NCBI GenBank assembly: GCA_910575545.1
Contig: CAJTFH010000013.1
Span: 1 to 64,000, forward strand
DNA: 64,000 bases
Source of the DNA: Bacteroidales bacterium
Lineage (GTDB): Bacteria; Bacteroidota; Bacteroidia; Bacteroidales; Muribaculaceae
Reading direction: 5' to 3'
Made by a program: the position numbers and the translations under genes. The notes under the pieces are model-generated. The model did no database searches. It was not told the DNA's origin and worked only from the letters and a program-made list of their open reading frames with translations. Of this stretch, positions 28,753 to 37,674 are shown in pieces; position 1 is the stretch's first letter, and each line of letters opens with the position of its first letter.

Positions 28753-28786
28753 TTTGCACTTTATTGGTGCAATTTTCGTAACTTCG
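28753..28786 (+). promoter_or_regulatory. Promoter before dut
   Basis: TTTG (28753-28756), 22 bases, TAACTTCG (28779-28786), close to the Bacteroidota consensus, giving an RNA start within about 10-15 bases of the dut start codon. It probably serves the whole run dut-TPR-DUF4292-EnvC-flippase. Confidence 0.5.
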
Positions 28787-28802
28787 TGTGTTATATAAGA
28801 GT

Positions 28803-29249
28803 ATGGAAACAATAAAAGTCAAGATAATCAATAAGTCGCACCACGACCTTCCGGCTTATGCCACCCCCGGGTCGGCGGGAATGGATGTGCGTGCTTTTCT
28901 GCCGGATGGCCCGGTGGTTCTCGGCCCGCTTGAAAGGGCGCTGATTCCAACGGGGTTGTATATGGAGCTGCCTCATGGTTATGAGTGCCAGATACGCCCG
29001 CGTAGCGGCCTTGCCATAAAGCATGGCATATCGCTTGTGAACACTCCTGGGACGGTTGATTCCGATTACCGTGGAGAAATCGGGGTTATTCTTGTCAATC
29101 TTTCGAAGGAACCGTTTAGGGTCAATGACGGTGAGAGGGTGTGCCAGATGGTCATTACCCGCTACACACGTGTAGACTGGGAGGCGGCCGAGCGCCTCGA
29201 CACCACAAAGCGTGGAGAGGGCGCTTTCGGACACACCGGAGTTGAATGA
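28803..29249 (+). CDS. dut: dUTP diphosphatase
   Basis: Hydrolyses dUTP to dUMP, keeping uracil out of DNA and feeding thymidylate synthesis. The trimeric family motifs are all present: motif 1 PGSAGMDVRA, motif 2 PRSGLA, motif 3 GTVDSDYRGEIGV, motif 4 ERVCQMV, motif 5 GEGAFGHTGV. I start at 28803 (METIKVKIINKS), giving 148 residues, the normal size. First gene of a rightward run with a TPR protein, a DUF4292 lipoprotein and an EnvC-like protein, an order I recall as common in Bacteroidales. Confidence 0.96.
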   Translation: METIKVKIINKSHHDLPAYATPGSAGMDVRAFLPDGPVVLGPLERALIPTGLYMELPHGYECQIRPRSGLAIKHGISLVNTPGTVDSDYRGEIGVILVNLSKEPFRVNDGERVCQMVITRYTRVDWEAAERLDTTKRGEGAFGHTGVE

Positions 29250-29315
29250 CACACGGGATTATCCGGAAAATATGCCCGATTTATTAAACCAACGAATAAC
29301 TGAGATATACGACTC

Positions 29316-31097
29316 TTGATTAAAAAGCGACAAATATCAATGCTGGCGGCTATGGCCATGGTTTTGGCCACCATCGTGCTTCCGGCCACTGCCCTTGGCA
29401 AGGGTGGGGGTAAAGGGCGCAGTGCTGCCTGGAGCGATGGCGCGGCCCAGCGCAAGGCCGATTATGTCTATATGGAGGCTATGCGGCAGAACGCTCTCGA
29501 AAATGACGATGCCTATTTTGAGCTTCTGCGCGGAAGCCGTGACCTTGATTCGACAGATACGCAACCAGGATTGACATTGGGCTATTTCTATATGGCACTC
29601 GGACAGGAGGACACACTTCTTGCCGCCAGGGGCTATGAGATGATGAGAAGGCACTTCAATGCCCACCCGTCGGATTATTACAGCTCGATTTTCTATGGAA
29701 TGGTCAACAGCCAGCTGGGCAATACGGATGAGGCGATCCGCGTTTGGAGCGCTTTGAGCCGCCGTTATCCGGAGAAGCCCGATGTGGCGCTGAAGCTGGC
29801 GCAGTCTCTGCAGCAGTCGGCCGACAGCGCCAACCTGCGCAGGTCGGTTGTTGTGCTCGACAGCATTGAGCGCGCCGAGGGGAAAGACCTGGGGCTGACT
29901 TCGGCGAAAATCCACGCATTCATGTCGCTGCGCGACACCGCCGCGACTTATGGCGAACTGTCGTCGTTGCTTGAATCGTCGAAATCGAATGCCCCGAATA
30001 ATCTCTATGCGGGGGATGTGTTCATGGTTATGGGCAAGCCTGACTCGGCGATAGCCTACTATAACCGTGCGTGTGATATCGACCCTACAAACGGGCTGGC
30101 CTATTACAAACGGGCTGAGTTTTACAGGGAACGCGGCGATTCGGTGGGATTCGACCGGGAGGTGTTCCAGGCGGTCAAGCAAGACGGGCTTGATATTGAT
30201 GTGAAGCTGGAGATATTTTCGAGCTATATCAGGCAGCTCTATGCCGATTCGCTCCAGCAGCCCCGCATACAGAGCCTGTTTGATGCCCTGATACTACAGA
30301 ACCCGCATGAACCGAAGGTTCGCGACCTCTATACATCATATCTTGTGGCTACGGAAGATTTCAAGGGAGCGGCCGAGCAGCAGGAGTATGCCCTCGACGG
30401 CGATTTGTCGAATGGCGACCGCTGGCGGTCGGCAATCAGCCTTTACGGCCGCTCGGGCGATTATGCCAAAGCCCTTGAGCTGGGGGAGCAGTCGCTGAAA
30501 TACCTGCCTGATGATGCCACGTTGATGTTCTATACGTCGACAACGCTGTCGCAGCTCGACCGCAACGGCGAGGCGCTGGAATATCTGCAGAAAGCGCTCC
30601 GGGCGGCTCCTGAAAATGAAAAGCCTTTGCACTCCACGATTCTCTGTTCCATAGGCGATGTGCTTTATAAAGAGGGGCAGGCAGATTCGGCGTTTGTCTA
30701 TTATGACCGTGCTTTGGAAATGGATCCCGACAATCTGCTGGCGCTCAACAACTGTGCATATTTCATGGCAGAGGAGGGCGTTGACCTCGACAAGGCTGAG
30801 CGTATGAGCGCTATATGCGTGCGCCAGCAGCCTGACAATGATACGGCTCTCGACACTTATGCATGGATATTCTTCAAGCAGAAGAAATATATGAAAGCCA
30901 AAGAGATGATTGACCGGGCACTGGCTATTGAGGCGGATGACCCACAGGCCGATGTGCTCCATCATGCCGGTGACATATATTATATGAACGGCGAACCGGA
31001 GGCCGCCCTGGAATTCTGGGAGGATGCATTGAAGCTCGATCCGGAAAATAAACTTCTGAAAAAGAAGGTCAGGAACCGGACACATTACTATGAATAG
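29316..31097 (+). CDS. Exported tetratricopeptide-repeat protein
   Basis: A 593-residue protein made mostly of TPR helices, clearest in the second half (AIAYYNRACDIDPTNGLAYY; ALEYLQKALRAAPENEKP; AFVYYDRALEMDPDNLLALNN; EAALEFWEDALKLDPENKLL). The N-terminus has a signal peptide. The start is uncertain: TTG at 29316 gives a basic n-region (MIKKRQISMLAAMAMVLA), while the first ATG at 29340 gives a signal lacking positive charge, so I prefer the TTG. It is probably a periplasmic scaffold. Placement between dut and a DUF4292 lipoprotein/EnvC-like gene hints at an envelope assembly role (inference). Confidence 0.85.
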   Translation: MIKKRQISMLAAMAMVLATIVLPATALGKGGGKGRSAAWSDGAAQRKADYVYMEAMRQNALENDDAYFELLRGSRDLDSTDTQPGLTLGYFYMALGQEDTLLAARGYEMMRRHFNAHPSDYYSSIFYGMVNSQLGNTDEAIRVWSALSRRYPEKPDVALKLAQSLQQSADSANLRRSVVVLDSIERAEGKDLGLTSAKIHAFMSLRDTAATYGELSSLLESSKSNAPNNLYAGDVFMVMGKPDSAIAYYNRACDIDPTNGLAYYKRAEFYRERGDSVGFDREVFQAVKQDGLDIDVKLEIFSSYIRQLYADSLQQPRIQSLFDALILQNPHEPKVRDLYTSYLVATEDFKGAAEQQEYALDGDLSNGDRWRSAISLYGRSGDYAKALELGEQSLKYLPDDATLMFYTSTTLSQLDRNGEALEYLQKALRAAPENEKPLHSTILCSIGDVLYKEGQADSAFVYYDRALEMDPDNLLALNNCAYFMAEEGVDLDKAERMSAICVRQQPDNDTALDTYAWIFFKQKKYMKAKEMIDRALAIEADDPQADVLHHAGDIYYMNGEPEAALEFWEDALKLDPENKLLKKKVRNRTHYYE

Positions 31098-31123
31098 CGA
31101 TTCGGAAATTAGGATACATTATT

Positions 31124-31993
31124 ATGCGCAATAGGATTTTCTCGATCAATGGTCTGATTGTTCTGCTTGTGTGCGGACTTCAGATGTTATCGACAGGTTG
31201 CTCTTCGCAGCGGTCGGCCAATAAAAAAAACATAGAAACAGAAGTGCCTGCCGAGGTGGCGTTGCAGACCCCCGGGCAACGTTATTCCGAGCTTTGCCGC
31301 ACATATGGCGACTGGCAGGATGTGGCGCTTCCGGTCAAAGTCAGCCTCAGGGCTCCGAAAAGCATTTCATTGTCGGCACGTGCTGAGATGAAGCGTGGGA
31401 GCTGGATATATATGTCGGTCAGGATGCTCGGTTTCGAGGTGGCGTCGCTGTGGGTCGACAATGATTCCGTTCATGCCATCGACCGTTACCACAAGGCGTA
31501 TGTGTCGGAGGGGATGAACCGTGTTTTCGGCGGCAGGGGGGTGACTATCAACGATGTTCAGGATCTGTTGTTAGGCCGTGGCTTCGTGGTCGGTAGCGAG
31601 GGTGGCACATTTACCCGGAATATGGAGAGTGCTGTTAAGCTCACAGGTTCGCCCGAGGGGCTGATGGTGTTGCCGGTTGTGCAACCGGCAGGTTTTGAAT
31701 ATGGTTTTATGCTTCCGGCAGATGCTAACCGCATAGGTGCGGCTTCGGTGTCGGTAGGCGAGAAATATGCTGCCACGATTGCCTATGGCGGTTTTATAAA
31801 CACCTCGCATTCCGGGGCTTTTGCTTCGGAGGCGGAGATTGAGATGGTCAAAGGGAAGAGGCTGGCGGCAGGGCTTGAATGGAATTTCCGCTCGGCGAAA
31901 TGGAACACCGGCCTTGATCGGAAATGGAAACGGCCTTCGGGTTATGAGCGTATGTCGGCCGACAAGATACTGAAGGCTCTTACCAAGCTATAG
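31124..31993 (+). CDS. DUF4292-type lipoprotein
   Basis: A 289-residue lipoprotein: signal peptide with lipobox LSTGC near residue 27. The body resembles the LolA/LolB-like fold seen in DUF4292 proteins (LSARAEMKRGSWIYMSVRMLGFEVASLWVD region, then DVQDLLLGRGF). By that likeness it may bind lipid or lipoprotein during outer-membrane assembly, which is inference. It starts 26 bases after the TPR gene and is followed 71 bases later by the EnvC-like gene, so all three probably share a transcript. Confidence 0.8.
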   Translation: MRNRIFSINGLIVLLVCGLQMLSTGCSSQRSANKKNIETEVPAEVALQTPGQRYSELCRTYGDWQDVALPVKVSLRAPKSISLSARAEMKRGSWIYMSVRMLGFEVASLWVDNDSVHAIDRYHKAYVSEGMNRVFGGRGVTINDVQDLLLGRGFVVGSEGGTFTRNMESAVKLTGSPEGLMVLPVVQPAGFEYGFMLPADANRIGAASVSVGEKYAATIAYGGFINTSHSGAFASEAEIEMVKGKRLAAGLEWNFRSAKWNTGLDRKWKRPSGYERMSADKILKALTKL

Positions 31994-32064
31994 GGTAGCT
32001 ATCGGACTAATGAGGCTAATAAGGCTGATTGGTCTAATGGGGGAAGTAATTATCACATCAGGCA

Positions 32065-33813
32065 ATGAAACGATTCATCCAATTGATATTTTTGGTGTGT
32101 GCTCTGCTGCTGGGGGCGGCTGTGCCGGAGGCATCCGCGCAGCAACGTAAGCAGACAACGGCGCAGACCTCAAATAAAACGGCAAAAAAGAACGGTACCC
32201 GGCAGAAAAGGACTACGAAAAGCTCGTCGGATAAAAAAAACTTATCAAGCAGCCGTAGCGGCAAACCGCGCACGGCATCCGACGTGAAACAAGCCAAGCA
32301 GCGCAATGCAAAGGAGCTGAAGGAGACCCGCCGCAGAATCCAGCTTAACACTAAGGAAACAGAGCAGAGGTTAAACCAGCTGGCTCTGTTAGAAGGTGAG
32401 ATTTCTGACTGCAATGTTGAGATCGGGCGCCTGTCGCAGCGCCTCGATTCGATTAACCGGAGAATCGGGAGTGCCACAGATTCAATCGATGCCCTTGACT
32501 CACGTTTGAAAATCATCACTGAGAAGTATGTGAAATCGGTGCGCAAGACCCAGGGGCACCGCCAGAACATGAGTGAACTTGCGTTTATTTTTTCGTCGGA
32601 ATCGTTTTCGCAGGCTTACCGCCGGGCGCGGTCGCTGAGGCAGTTTGACAAATGGCGCAAGCGGCGCTCGGCTGAAATCGGAGATATGCGTTCTGAACTG
32701 GAACAACGCAGACTGGCTCTGACCAGCCTGAAAGGGGAGGCGTCGAAATCGCTCACAGGCCTTAACCGCGAAAAAAGCACGTTGGTGAAAAAACAGGGTG
32801 AGACAAACGAACTTGTAGGCCGCTTGAAAAAAGAGGGAGGTGAGCTGAAGGAGATAATGTCGCGTCGCCAGCGAGAGGCTTCAGCCCTTGATGCCGAGCT
32901 AGACCGCATAATAGCTGAAGAGCAGCGCAGGATTGAGGAGCAGCGCAAGCGGGAAGAGGCCGAGCGCCAGGCTCGTCTTGAGGCAGAACGGAAGGCACGT
33001 GAAGCGGAGGCTGCCCGCAAGGCAGAGGCTGAGCGCCTGGAACGCGAGCGTCAGGAGGCGCAACGCGCGGCAGAACTGGCCGCCATGAATGAGGCTGACC
33101 GCAAGGCTGCCGAGAAGGCCGACAAAGAGCTGCGCAAACGTCAGCAAGCCGAGGCCAAGAAGGCTGAGAAGGAGCGTCAGAAAGCGGAGCGCGAGGCTGC
33201 AAAAAAAGCCAAAGAGGCCGCAAAGGCGGCAGAAAGGGAACGCACTAAAAAGGGGAAGCCTGTTAAGCATCAAGGGAAGAACAACGGCAGGGGTGACAGC
33301 GGGGCTGAGGTTTCAGCCGGTATCATCCCGACCTTGAAAGCCCCGACAGCGGCAGGCGCATCCGGGGTGGCTTCGGACAACCTGTCGGTTGACGGGAAGG
33401 ATTTCGGGAGCTGCAAAGGGAAACTTCCGTTCCCGGTATCGGGCAAATACACAATAGTCAAGCGGTTCGGCCGCCATAAGCACCCGACGCTTCCGCATGT
33501 CGAAACCACAAATTCGGGTATTGACATGGCCACTGCTGCCGGAGCGTCTGTGCGTACGGTGTTCGATGGCGAAGTGTCGGCGGTGTTCCGCCCCGATGGT
33601 TATAACAATGTTGTTGTCATACGCCATGGGCGTTATATGACTGTCTATGCCAATCTCGGCTCGTTGTCGGTGTCGACTGGTCAGAAGGTCAAGGCGGGGC
33701 AGTCTATCGGTACGGTTTATACCGACCCTAACGATAACAACCGGAGTGTGCTGCATTTTGAAATCCGCAACCAACGCCAGAAGGAAGATCCTGAGCTGTG
33801 GCTCAGGAGGTGA
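32065..33813 (+). CDS. EnvC-like murein hydrolase activator with degenerate LytM domain
   Basis: An exported protein of 582 residues: signal peptide (1-25), two long coiled-coil stretches (about 75-250 and 275-400, with the run of RREAERQARLEAERKAREAE type), then a LytM/M23 domain (about 455-580). Catalytic M23 enzymes use HxxxD and HxH zinc ligands. Here the first motif reads NSGID (His to Asn), the YAHL position reads YANL, and the last motif reads SVLHFE (first His of HxH lost). It therefore should not cut peptidoglycan itself but activate an amidase during division, as E. coli EnvC does. The architecture matches that role. The low-complexity coiled coil is strongly Ala/Glu/Lys/Arg-rich. 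Confidence 0.9.
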   Translation: MKRFIQLIFLVCALLLGAAVPEASAQQRKQTTAQTSNKTAKKNGTRQKRTTKSSSDKKNLSSSRSGKPRTASDVKQAKQRNAKELKETRRRIQLNTKETEQRLNQLALLEGEISDCNVEIGRLSQRLDSINRRIGSATDSIDALDSRLKIITEKYVKSVRKTQGHRQNMSELAFIFSSESFSQAYRRARSLRQFDKWRKRRSAEIGDMRSELEQRRLALTSLKGEASKSLTGLNREKSTLVKKQGETNELVGRLKKEGGELKEIMSRRQREASALDAELDRIIAEEQRRIEEQRKREEAERQARLEAERKAREAEAARKAEAERLERERQEAQRAAELAAMNEADRKAAEKADKELRKRQQAEAKKAEKERQKAEREAAKKAKEAAKAAERERTKKGKPVKHQGKNNGRGDSGAEVSAGIIPTLKAPTAAGASGVASDNLSVDGKDFGSCKGKLPFPVSGKYTIVKRFGRHKHPTLPHVETTNSGIDMATAAGASVRTVFDGEVSAVFRPDGYNNVVVIRHGRYMTVYANLGSLSVSTGQKVKAGQSIGTVYTDPNDNNRSVLHFEIRNQRQKEDPELWLRR

Positions 33814-33864
33814 GTGGCGGTTGGCACGGATGCGGGGGAATCCGGAATAAGGTAAACGCAGTGT

Positions 33865-35295
33865 ATGGGTGCGACAGTTAGGCGTAACAGTTTGAATCTG
33901 GCGATATTGAAGCTCAGCGGACTTTTCGGTGGGCTGCAGGTGACCGGTATTCTCTGTTCGGTTGTGCGCTCCAAGCTTGTCGCGGTGTGGATAGGAGCCG
34001 CCGGGATGGGGCTGTTCGGCATTTTCAACACCGCCATCGAGATGATTTGCTCGTTGTCGATGTTCGGGCTGCGTGAGAGCGCGGTGCGCAATATAGCGCA
34101 GGCCGATGCCTCTTCATTGCCGAAAATCGTGAAAGTGGTGAGGCGGTGGGCTATGATGCTCGGAGTGGTAGGTATGTTGTTGACGCTTTGCTGCTCGGGG
34201 TTGCTGAGCCGGATTTCGTTTGACACTGCATCCTACACCTGGGCTTTCGCGCTTTTGTCGATAATTGTGTTTACAAATGTTATGAACGGTGGCGAAAGCG
34301 CGGTGTTCCAAGGGTTGAGGCGTTACCGTAAGCTGGCGTATTGCTCGATGGCCGGTACTATCGGGGGGCTGGCGGTGTCGGTGCCGATGTTCTACTACTG
34401 GCGTATCGATTCTGTTGTGCCTTCCATCATGGCCTATGGCATCATAACCTGGCTGGCGATGGGGGTGTATCGCGAGCGGGTTGACGGCCCGGATGAGGAG
34501 CTGTCGCTGAAAGCGACTGTCGACATAGGGCGCAAGATGCTTTCGCTGGGGTTTTATCTGACGGTGACGGGTTTCGTTGCGAATGCCATCTCATATGTAA
34601 TGATGGCTTATCTTAACAATTATGCCGGAACAGACGCTGCAGGTTATTACCAGGCGGGCTTCACTCTGGTGAACCGTTATGTGGGGCTGGTGTTCACTGC
34701 CATTTCGATGGAGTATTACCCGAGGCTGTCGGCTGTGGCTGCGCACCGCCGTCGGGTGGCCACATATGTAACCAACCAGCTTTTCATTGCCATGGCTATG
34801 CTGGTGCCGGTTGTGACGGTTTTCATATGCTGTTCGGATTTTATTGTAAAGCTGCTTTACCGGTCTGATTTTGTGGTTATTGTCCCGTTTGTGATCTGGG
34901 CGGCGGCCGGCACGGTTTTTAGAGGGATTTCATGGTGCATGGCATTTGTGATTCTTGCCAAGGGTGACGGGAAGGCATATCTTGCCACCGAGACTTTGTC
35001 GGGGGTGATTTCCGTGGCTCTCAATATATTGCTTTTCAGGTCGCTCGGTTTTGCCGGTCTTGGATTGGCTTATGTGTTGTGGTATCTGTGTTATACCCTG
35101 ATTGTGGGTGTGGTTTATTCCCGCCGTTACGGGATGCGCATCAGCCGTGAATTCTGGCCGTTTGGGGGTTACTCGTTGGCGATGTGCCTGGGTGCGGCCT
35201 GGACGGGGGTGGCTGTGTCGCCGTATCTGGCGCTGCCGTTTGCGGTTGTGTCGGCGGTTGTGTCGTTCCGGGTGTTGAGGCGTAAGCTGATGTGA
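33865..35295 (+). CDS. O-antigen/polysaccharide flippase (Wzx-type, MOP superfamily)
   Basis: An inner-membrane protein with about 12-14 helices in 476 residues, resembling O-antigen translocases that move lipid-linked sugar units to the outer face of the membrane. Recognisable stretches: an N-terminal RSKLVAVWIGAAGMGLFGIFN, FTNVMNGGESAVFQGLRRYRKL near 150, YLNNYAGTDAAGYYQAGF near 245. It is the last gene of the rightward run beginning with dut, 51 bases after the EnvC-like gene. No glycosyltransferases surround it, so it is not part of a capsule cluster here. Its stop is only two bases from the stop of the convergent Sua5/YrdC gene. Confidence 0.85.
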   Translation: MGATVRRNSLNLAILKLSGLFGGLQVTGILCSVVRSKLVAVWIGAAGMGLFGIFNTAIEMICSLSMFGLRESAVRNIAQADASSLPKIVKVVRRWAMMLGVVGMLLTLCCSGLLSRISFDTASYTWAFALLSIIVFTNVMNGGESAVFQGLRRYRKLAYCSMAGTIGGLAVSVPMFYYWRIDSVVPSIMAYGIITWLAMGVYRERVDGPDEELSLKATVDIGRKMLSLGFYLTVTGFVANAISYVMMAYLNNYAGTDAAGYYQAGFTLVNRYVGLVFTAISMEYYPRLSAVAAHRRRVATYVTNQLFIAMAMLVPVVTVFICCSDFIVKLLYRSDFVVIVPFVIWAAAGTVFRGISWCMAFVILAKGDGKAYLATETLSGVISVALNILLFRSLGFAGLGLAYVLWYLCYTLIVGVVYSRRYGMRISREFWPFGGYSLAMCLGAAWTGVAVSPYLALPFAVVSAVVSFRVLRRKLM

Positions 35296-35297
35296 TG

Positions 35298-35912
35298 TCA
35301 GCTGATGAGAGGCCTGATGCCTTCGCGCAGGATTTCCGGAGACGATGAATCGGCGAGGTCTATTACGGCCGAAGGGAGGCCGGGGGAGCTGCCCCCGTCG
35401 ATTATGGCATCAACGAGGTTTTCATATCTGAGCTGTAGCTCTTCGGCTGATTGCAGGGTGTCGGTGGCGGTATCTTCAATTTCTACCGATGCGCTCAGAA
35501 GCGGATTGCCTAAGGCCTGGGCCAGGCGCAGGGCTATGTTGTTGTCGGGCACCCTGACGCCTACCTCCCTACGTCCCTTGAATGCTTTTGCGAGTTTGTT
35601 TGATGCGGGCAGGATGAATGTGAACGGTCCCGGCAGGTTGGCTTTGAGCATACGGAATGCCTCGTTGTCGATGCGGGCGTATTCACTTGTCTGTGATATT
35701 CCGGAGCAGACCATTGATAGGCGTTGTTTGGCGGGATTGATGTTTTTTATGCGGCACACCCGCTCTACGGCGCGGTTGTTTAGTGCGTCGCATCCGATGG
35801 CATAAAGGGAGTCGGTGGGATAGATGACAAGTCCACCTTGTTTGAGCAGGTGGGTTATTTCATCGAGATACCGCTCGTTGATGCTTGTGGGATACATCCT
35901 GAATGTTTTCAT
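35298..35912 (-). CDS. Sua5/YciO/YrdC-family L-threonylcarbamoyladenylate synthase
   Basis: Makes threonylcarbamoyl-AMP from threonine, bicarbonate and ATP for the universal t6A37 tRNA modification. The YrdC fold is visible: GGLVIYPTDSLYAIGCDA near residue 30, KQRLSMVC near 68, LPGPFTFILPAS near 98, REVGVRVPDN near 118, PLLSASVEIE near 143. The length of 204 from the ATG at 35912 is right. The reading frame is open further upstream, but that extension does not look like the family. It is the last gene of a leftward group (lipoprotein-lipoprotein-SUI1-YrdC). A YciO-type role remains possible. Confidence 0.9.
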   Translation of the reverse strand: MKTFRMYPTSINERYLDEITHLLKQGGLVIYPTDSLYAIGCDALNNRAVERVCRIKNINPAKQRLSMVCSGISQTSEYARIDNEAFRMLKANLPGPFTFILPASNKLAKAFKGRREVGVRVPDNNIALRLAQALGNPLLSASVEIEDTATDTLQSAEELQLRYENLVDAIIDGGSSPGLPSAVIDLADSSSPEILREGIRPLIS

Positions 35913-35979
35913 GGCAGTGGATTTTTCTTCTGCAGGGATATTGGTTTTGTGATTCAGACCGGTTGTATTTATGGATGTG

Positions 35980-36321
35980 TCAGATGATGCGGGCTTTGAA
36001 TCCCATTGCAGAGAGGGCGGCGAGCACTTCTTTGCGTTTGTCGCCTTGAATGAGGATTTCTCCTCCACGGGCTGAGCCTCCAGTGCCGAGCGATTGCTTG
36101 ATTTTGGCTGAGACTGCTTCGATTTCGTTGTCGGCGATTGTGAATCCGGCTACGATTGTGGCCGCTTTCCCTTTGCGCCCTTTTTTGTCGAGGATGATGT
36201 CGAGGCGCGGTTGCCGGGTTGCGGCTGTGTTGCCGGTCGGCTCGTTGTTTGATTCCTGAGTGGGAGGTTCTTCCTGGGGAAGTGTTGCCTTCAGGGCTTC
36301 AAGTGAGGATTTCCAGTCCAT
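35980..36321 (-). CDS. SUI1/eIF1-like translation factor (YciH type)
   Basis: A 113-residue protein related to eukaryotic initiation factor 1. The family core KKGRKGKAATIVAGF, IKQSLGTGGSARGGEILIQGDKR and the end VLAALSAMGFKARII are all plain. In bacteria such proteins are thought to act on start-codon fidelity, though their role is not settled. The first 40 residues are a flexible Pro/Glu/Asn-rich leader. It starts five bases after the stop of the preceding lipoprotein gene and lies 67 bases before the YrdC gene. Confidence 0.92.
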   Translation of the reverse strand: MDWKSSLEALKATLPQEEPPTQESNNEPTGNTAATRQPRLDIILDKKGRKGKAATIVAGFTIADNEIEAVSAKIKQSLGTGGSARGGEILIQGDKRKEVLAALSAMGFKARII

Positions 36322-36326
36322 ATGGT

Positions 36327-36851
36327 TCAGCTGTTTGATTGTGCTGTCTGATTGTAGGCTGCTGCGCTGTCGCCGTCGTATAGGCTGTCTTTGTCGTATA
36401 GGTCGACCGGATGGTCGATTGATATCCCGATTCGGCGAAGCAACACGAAATGGCGCTCGTCTTCAGGGGGGAGTGATGCGGAGAATGCCGACAGGGAGTC
36501 TGTTGACATGCGATATGCATGGCGCAGGCATTCTATGGCGTCGGCAACGTTGTCGTATTCGCGTTGTTGTTCGGATAGTTTCATGAAAAGGATGCCCAGT
36601 CTGGCAGCCTGTTGCTCTGTCACTATCGTGGAGTCAGGGCCGGTGATTGTTTTCAGCAGGTGGTTGCATGTGGCCTGGGCGTGGTTCCAGTCGCCGTCTG
36701 TAATGGCGATGGCGGCATCGTTTATGCTTTCCTCTACTCCCTGGCTGCTGTTGTTGCAGCTTGTTGCAGCAACAAGCGTGAGGAGTGCTGCCATGACACC
36801 CCATAGCGGTCGGATGAGGTTTGCAGTTGATTGTTTGAAGGTCTTTTCCAT
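36327..36851 (-). CDS. Small lipoprotein with TPR-like helices, unknown function
   Basis: A 174-residue predicted lipoprotein: hydrophobic stretch (WGVMAALLTLVAATSC) with Cys at about residue 32 in a lipobox (VAATSC). The mature part is mostly helical (DGDWNHAQATCNHLLKTI; ADAIECLRHAYRMS), suggesting one or two TPR-like hairpins. No family recognised. Third-last gene of the leftward group; 42 bases from the upstream lipoprotein gene. Confidence 0.65.
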   Translation of the reverse strand: MEKTFKQSTANLIRPLWGVMAALLTLVAATSCNNSSQGVEESINDAAIAITDGDWNHAQATCNHLLKTITGPDSTIVTEQQAARLGILFMKLSEQQREYDNVADAIECLRHAYRMSTDSLSAFSASLPPEDERHFVLLRRIGISIDHPVDLYDKDSLYDGDSAAAYNQTAQSNS

Positions 36852-36893
36852 AGGGGGGAGTGATGCGGGATTGGGACGGGGATGGATTGCCGG

Positions 36894-37328
36894 TTATTCG
36901 GTGCGACGGTGGTAGTCGTAGACGATGCCTCCACGGTTGATTCGCAACACGGTTTCGTCGTAACCCAATATGGGATAGGCGACACGGGAGGCTACGGTGC
37001 CCACAAGAGCCGGATCCCCTTCTTCGATGGTGATGCTTGATGCGTCGTTTTCGATAATAAGTGAGTCGTTGCGGACTTTCCATGTGCCGGTAACGAAAAA
37101 CGACAGTTCTCCGGGACGGATGGCTCTGACCACGGCCCGGTTTTCGTTGTTTAACTCAATCATGGGGCGCGTGTCTGAAACCGCCGGTATATAATATTTC
37201 CCCACCATCTGTTTCTCGCGGTCAGTCATGCCGCCGCAACCGGTGAGCAAGGTTATGCAGGCAGCGATGGCTATGCCGTGGCTTGCTTTGCGGAATGAGG
37301 CTATGAATGGATGTTTTTTATCGGGCAT
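36894..37328 (-). CDS. Lipocalin-like small lipoprotein, unknown function
   Basis: A 144-residue lipoprotein starting at the ATG at 37328 (MPDKKHPFIASFRKASHG), with signal and lipobox ITLLTGCGG. The mature part has a small beta-barrel-like pattern (VGKYYIPAVS, TGTWKVRNDSLIIENDASSITIEEG), like lipocalin-type or DUF4923-type proteins. Function unknown. First gene of the leftward group that continues to the YrdC gene; the dispersed repeat copy 2 lies upstream. Confidence 0.65.
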   Translation of the reverse strand: MPDKKHPFIASFRKASHGIAIAACITLLTGCGGMTDREKQMVGKYYIPAVSDTRPMIELNNENRAVVRAIRPGELSFFVTGTWKVRNDSLIIENDASSITIEEGDPALVGTVASRVAYPILGYDETVLRINRGGIVYDYHRRTE

Positions 37329-37454
37329 GGCGTGGATGTTTAGATTGCCGGAATGGGCATGCGACGGTGCTTCCTGGCCTGATTCTGGCATACAAAGGTA
37401 ACATTAACGGGTTTAATCTCCAAAAAAATCGCCTAAAGTGGATATAGACATCAT

Positions 37455-37630
37455 AGAGGGTGTGTCAGAATGGCTCATCTGGGTCGTCGCCCGAGGGCTT
37501 CGGGTTCGGTCATTGACCTTAGTCAACTCCCTTCACCCTCACCCTCAGGCTCCTACCATCTGAACCATTCTGACAGCACCCTCTCCATCCGGATGCCACA
37601 AAGGCGTTGGTCGAATTTCGACACAACGCC
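37455..37630. repeat. 176-base dispersed repeat, copy 2 (MITE-like)
   Basis: Same as the copy at 16595-16770 with two substitutions. In this copy the inner inverted-repeat arm (TGTCAGAATGG) matches its partner (CCATTCTGACA) perfectly. The terminator-like hairpin is present but the T run after it is missing. It lies between the 5' end of one leftward gene and the 3' end of another. Confidence 0.9.
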
Positions 37631-37674
37631 GTGTTATGGATTCTTTTAAGCGGAAAATTCCTTATTCTGAAATA

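Noticed and set aside
35912-36068. Longer N-terminus for the Sua5/YrdC protein
   Set aside because: The extra 52 codons are Ser/Lys/Asn-rich, overlap the SUI1 gene and do not resemble the family; the ATG at 35912 gives the normal size.
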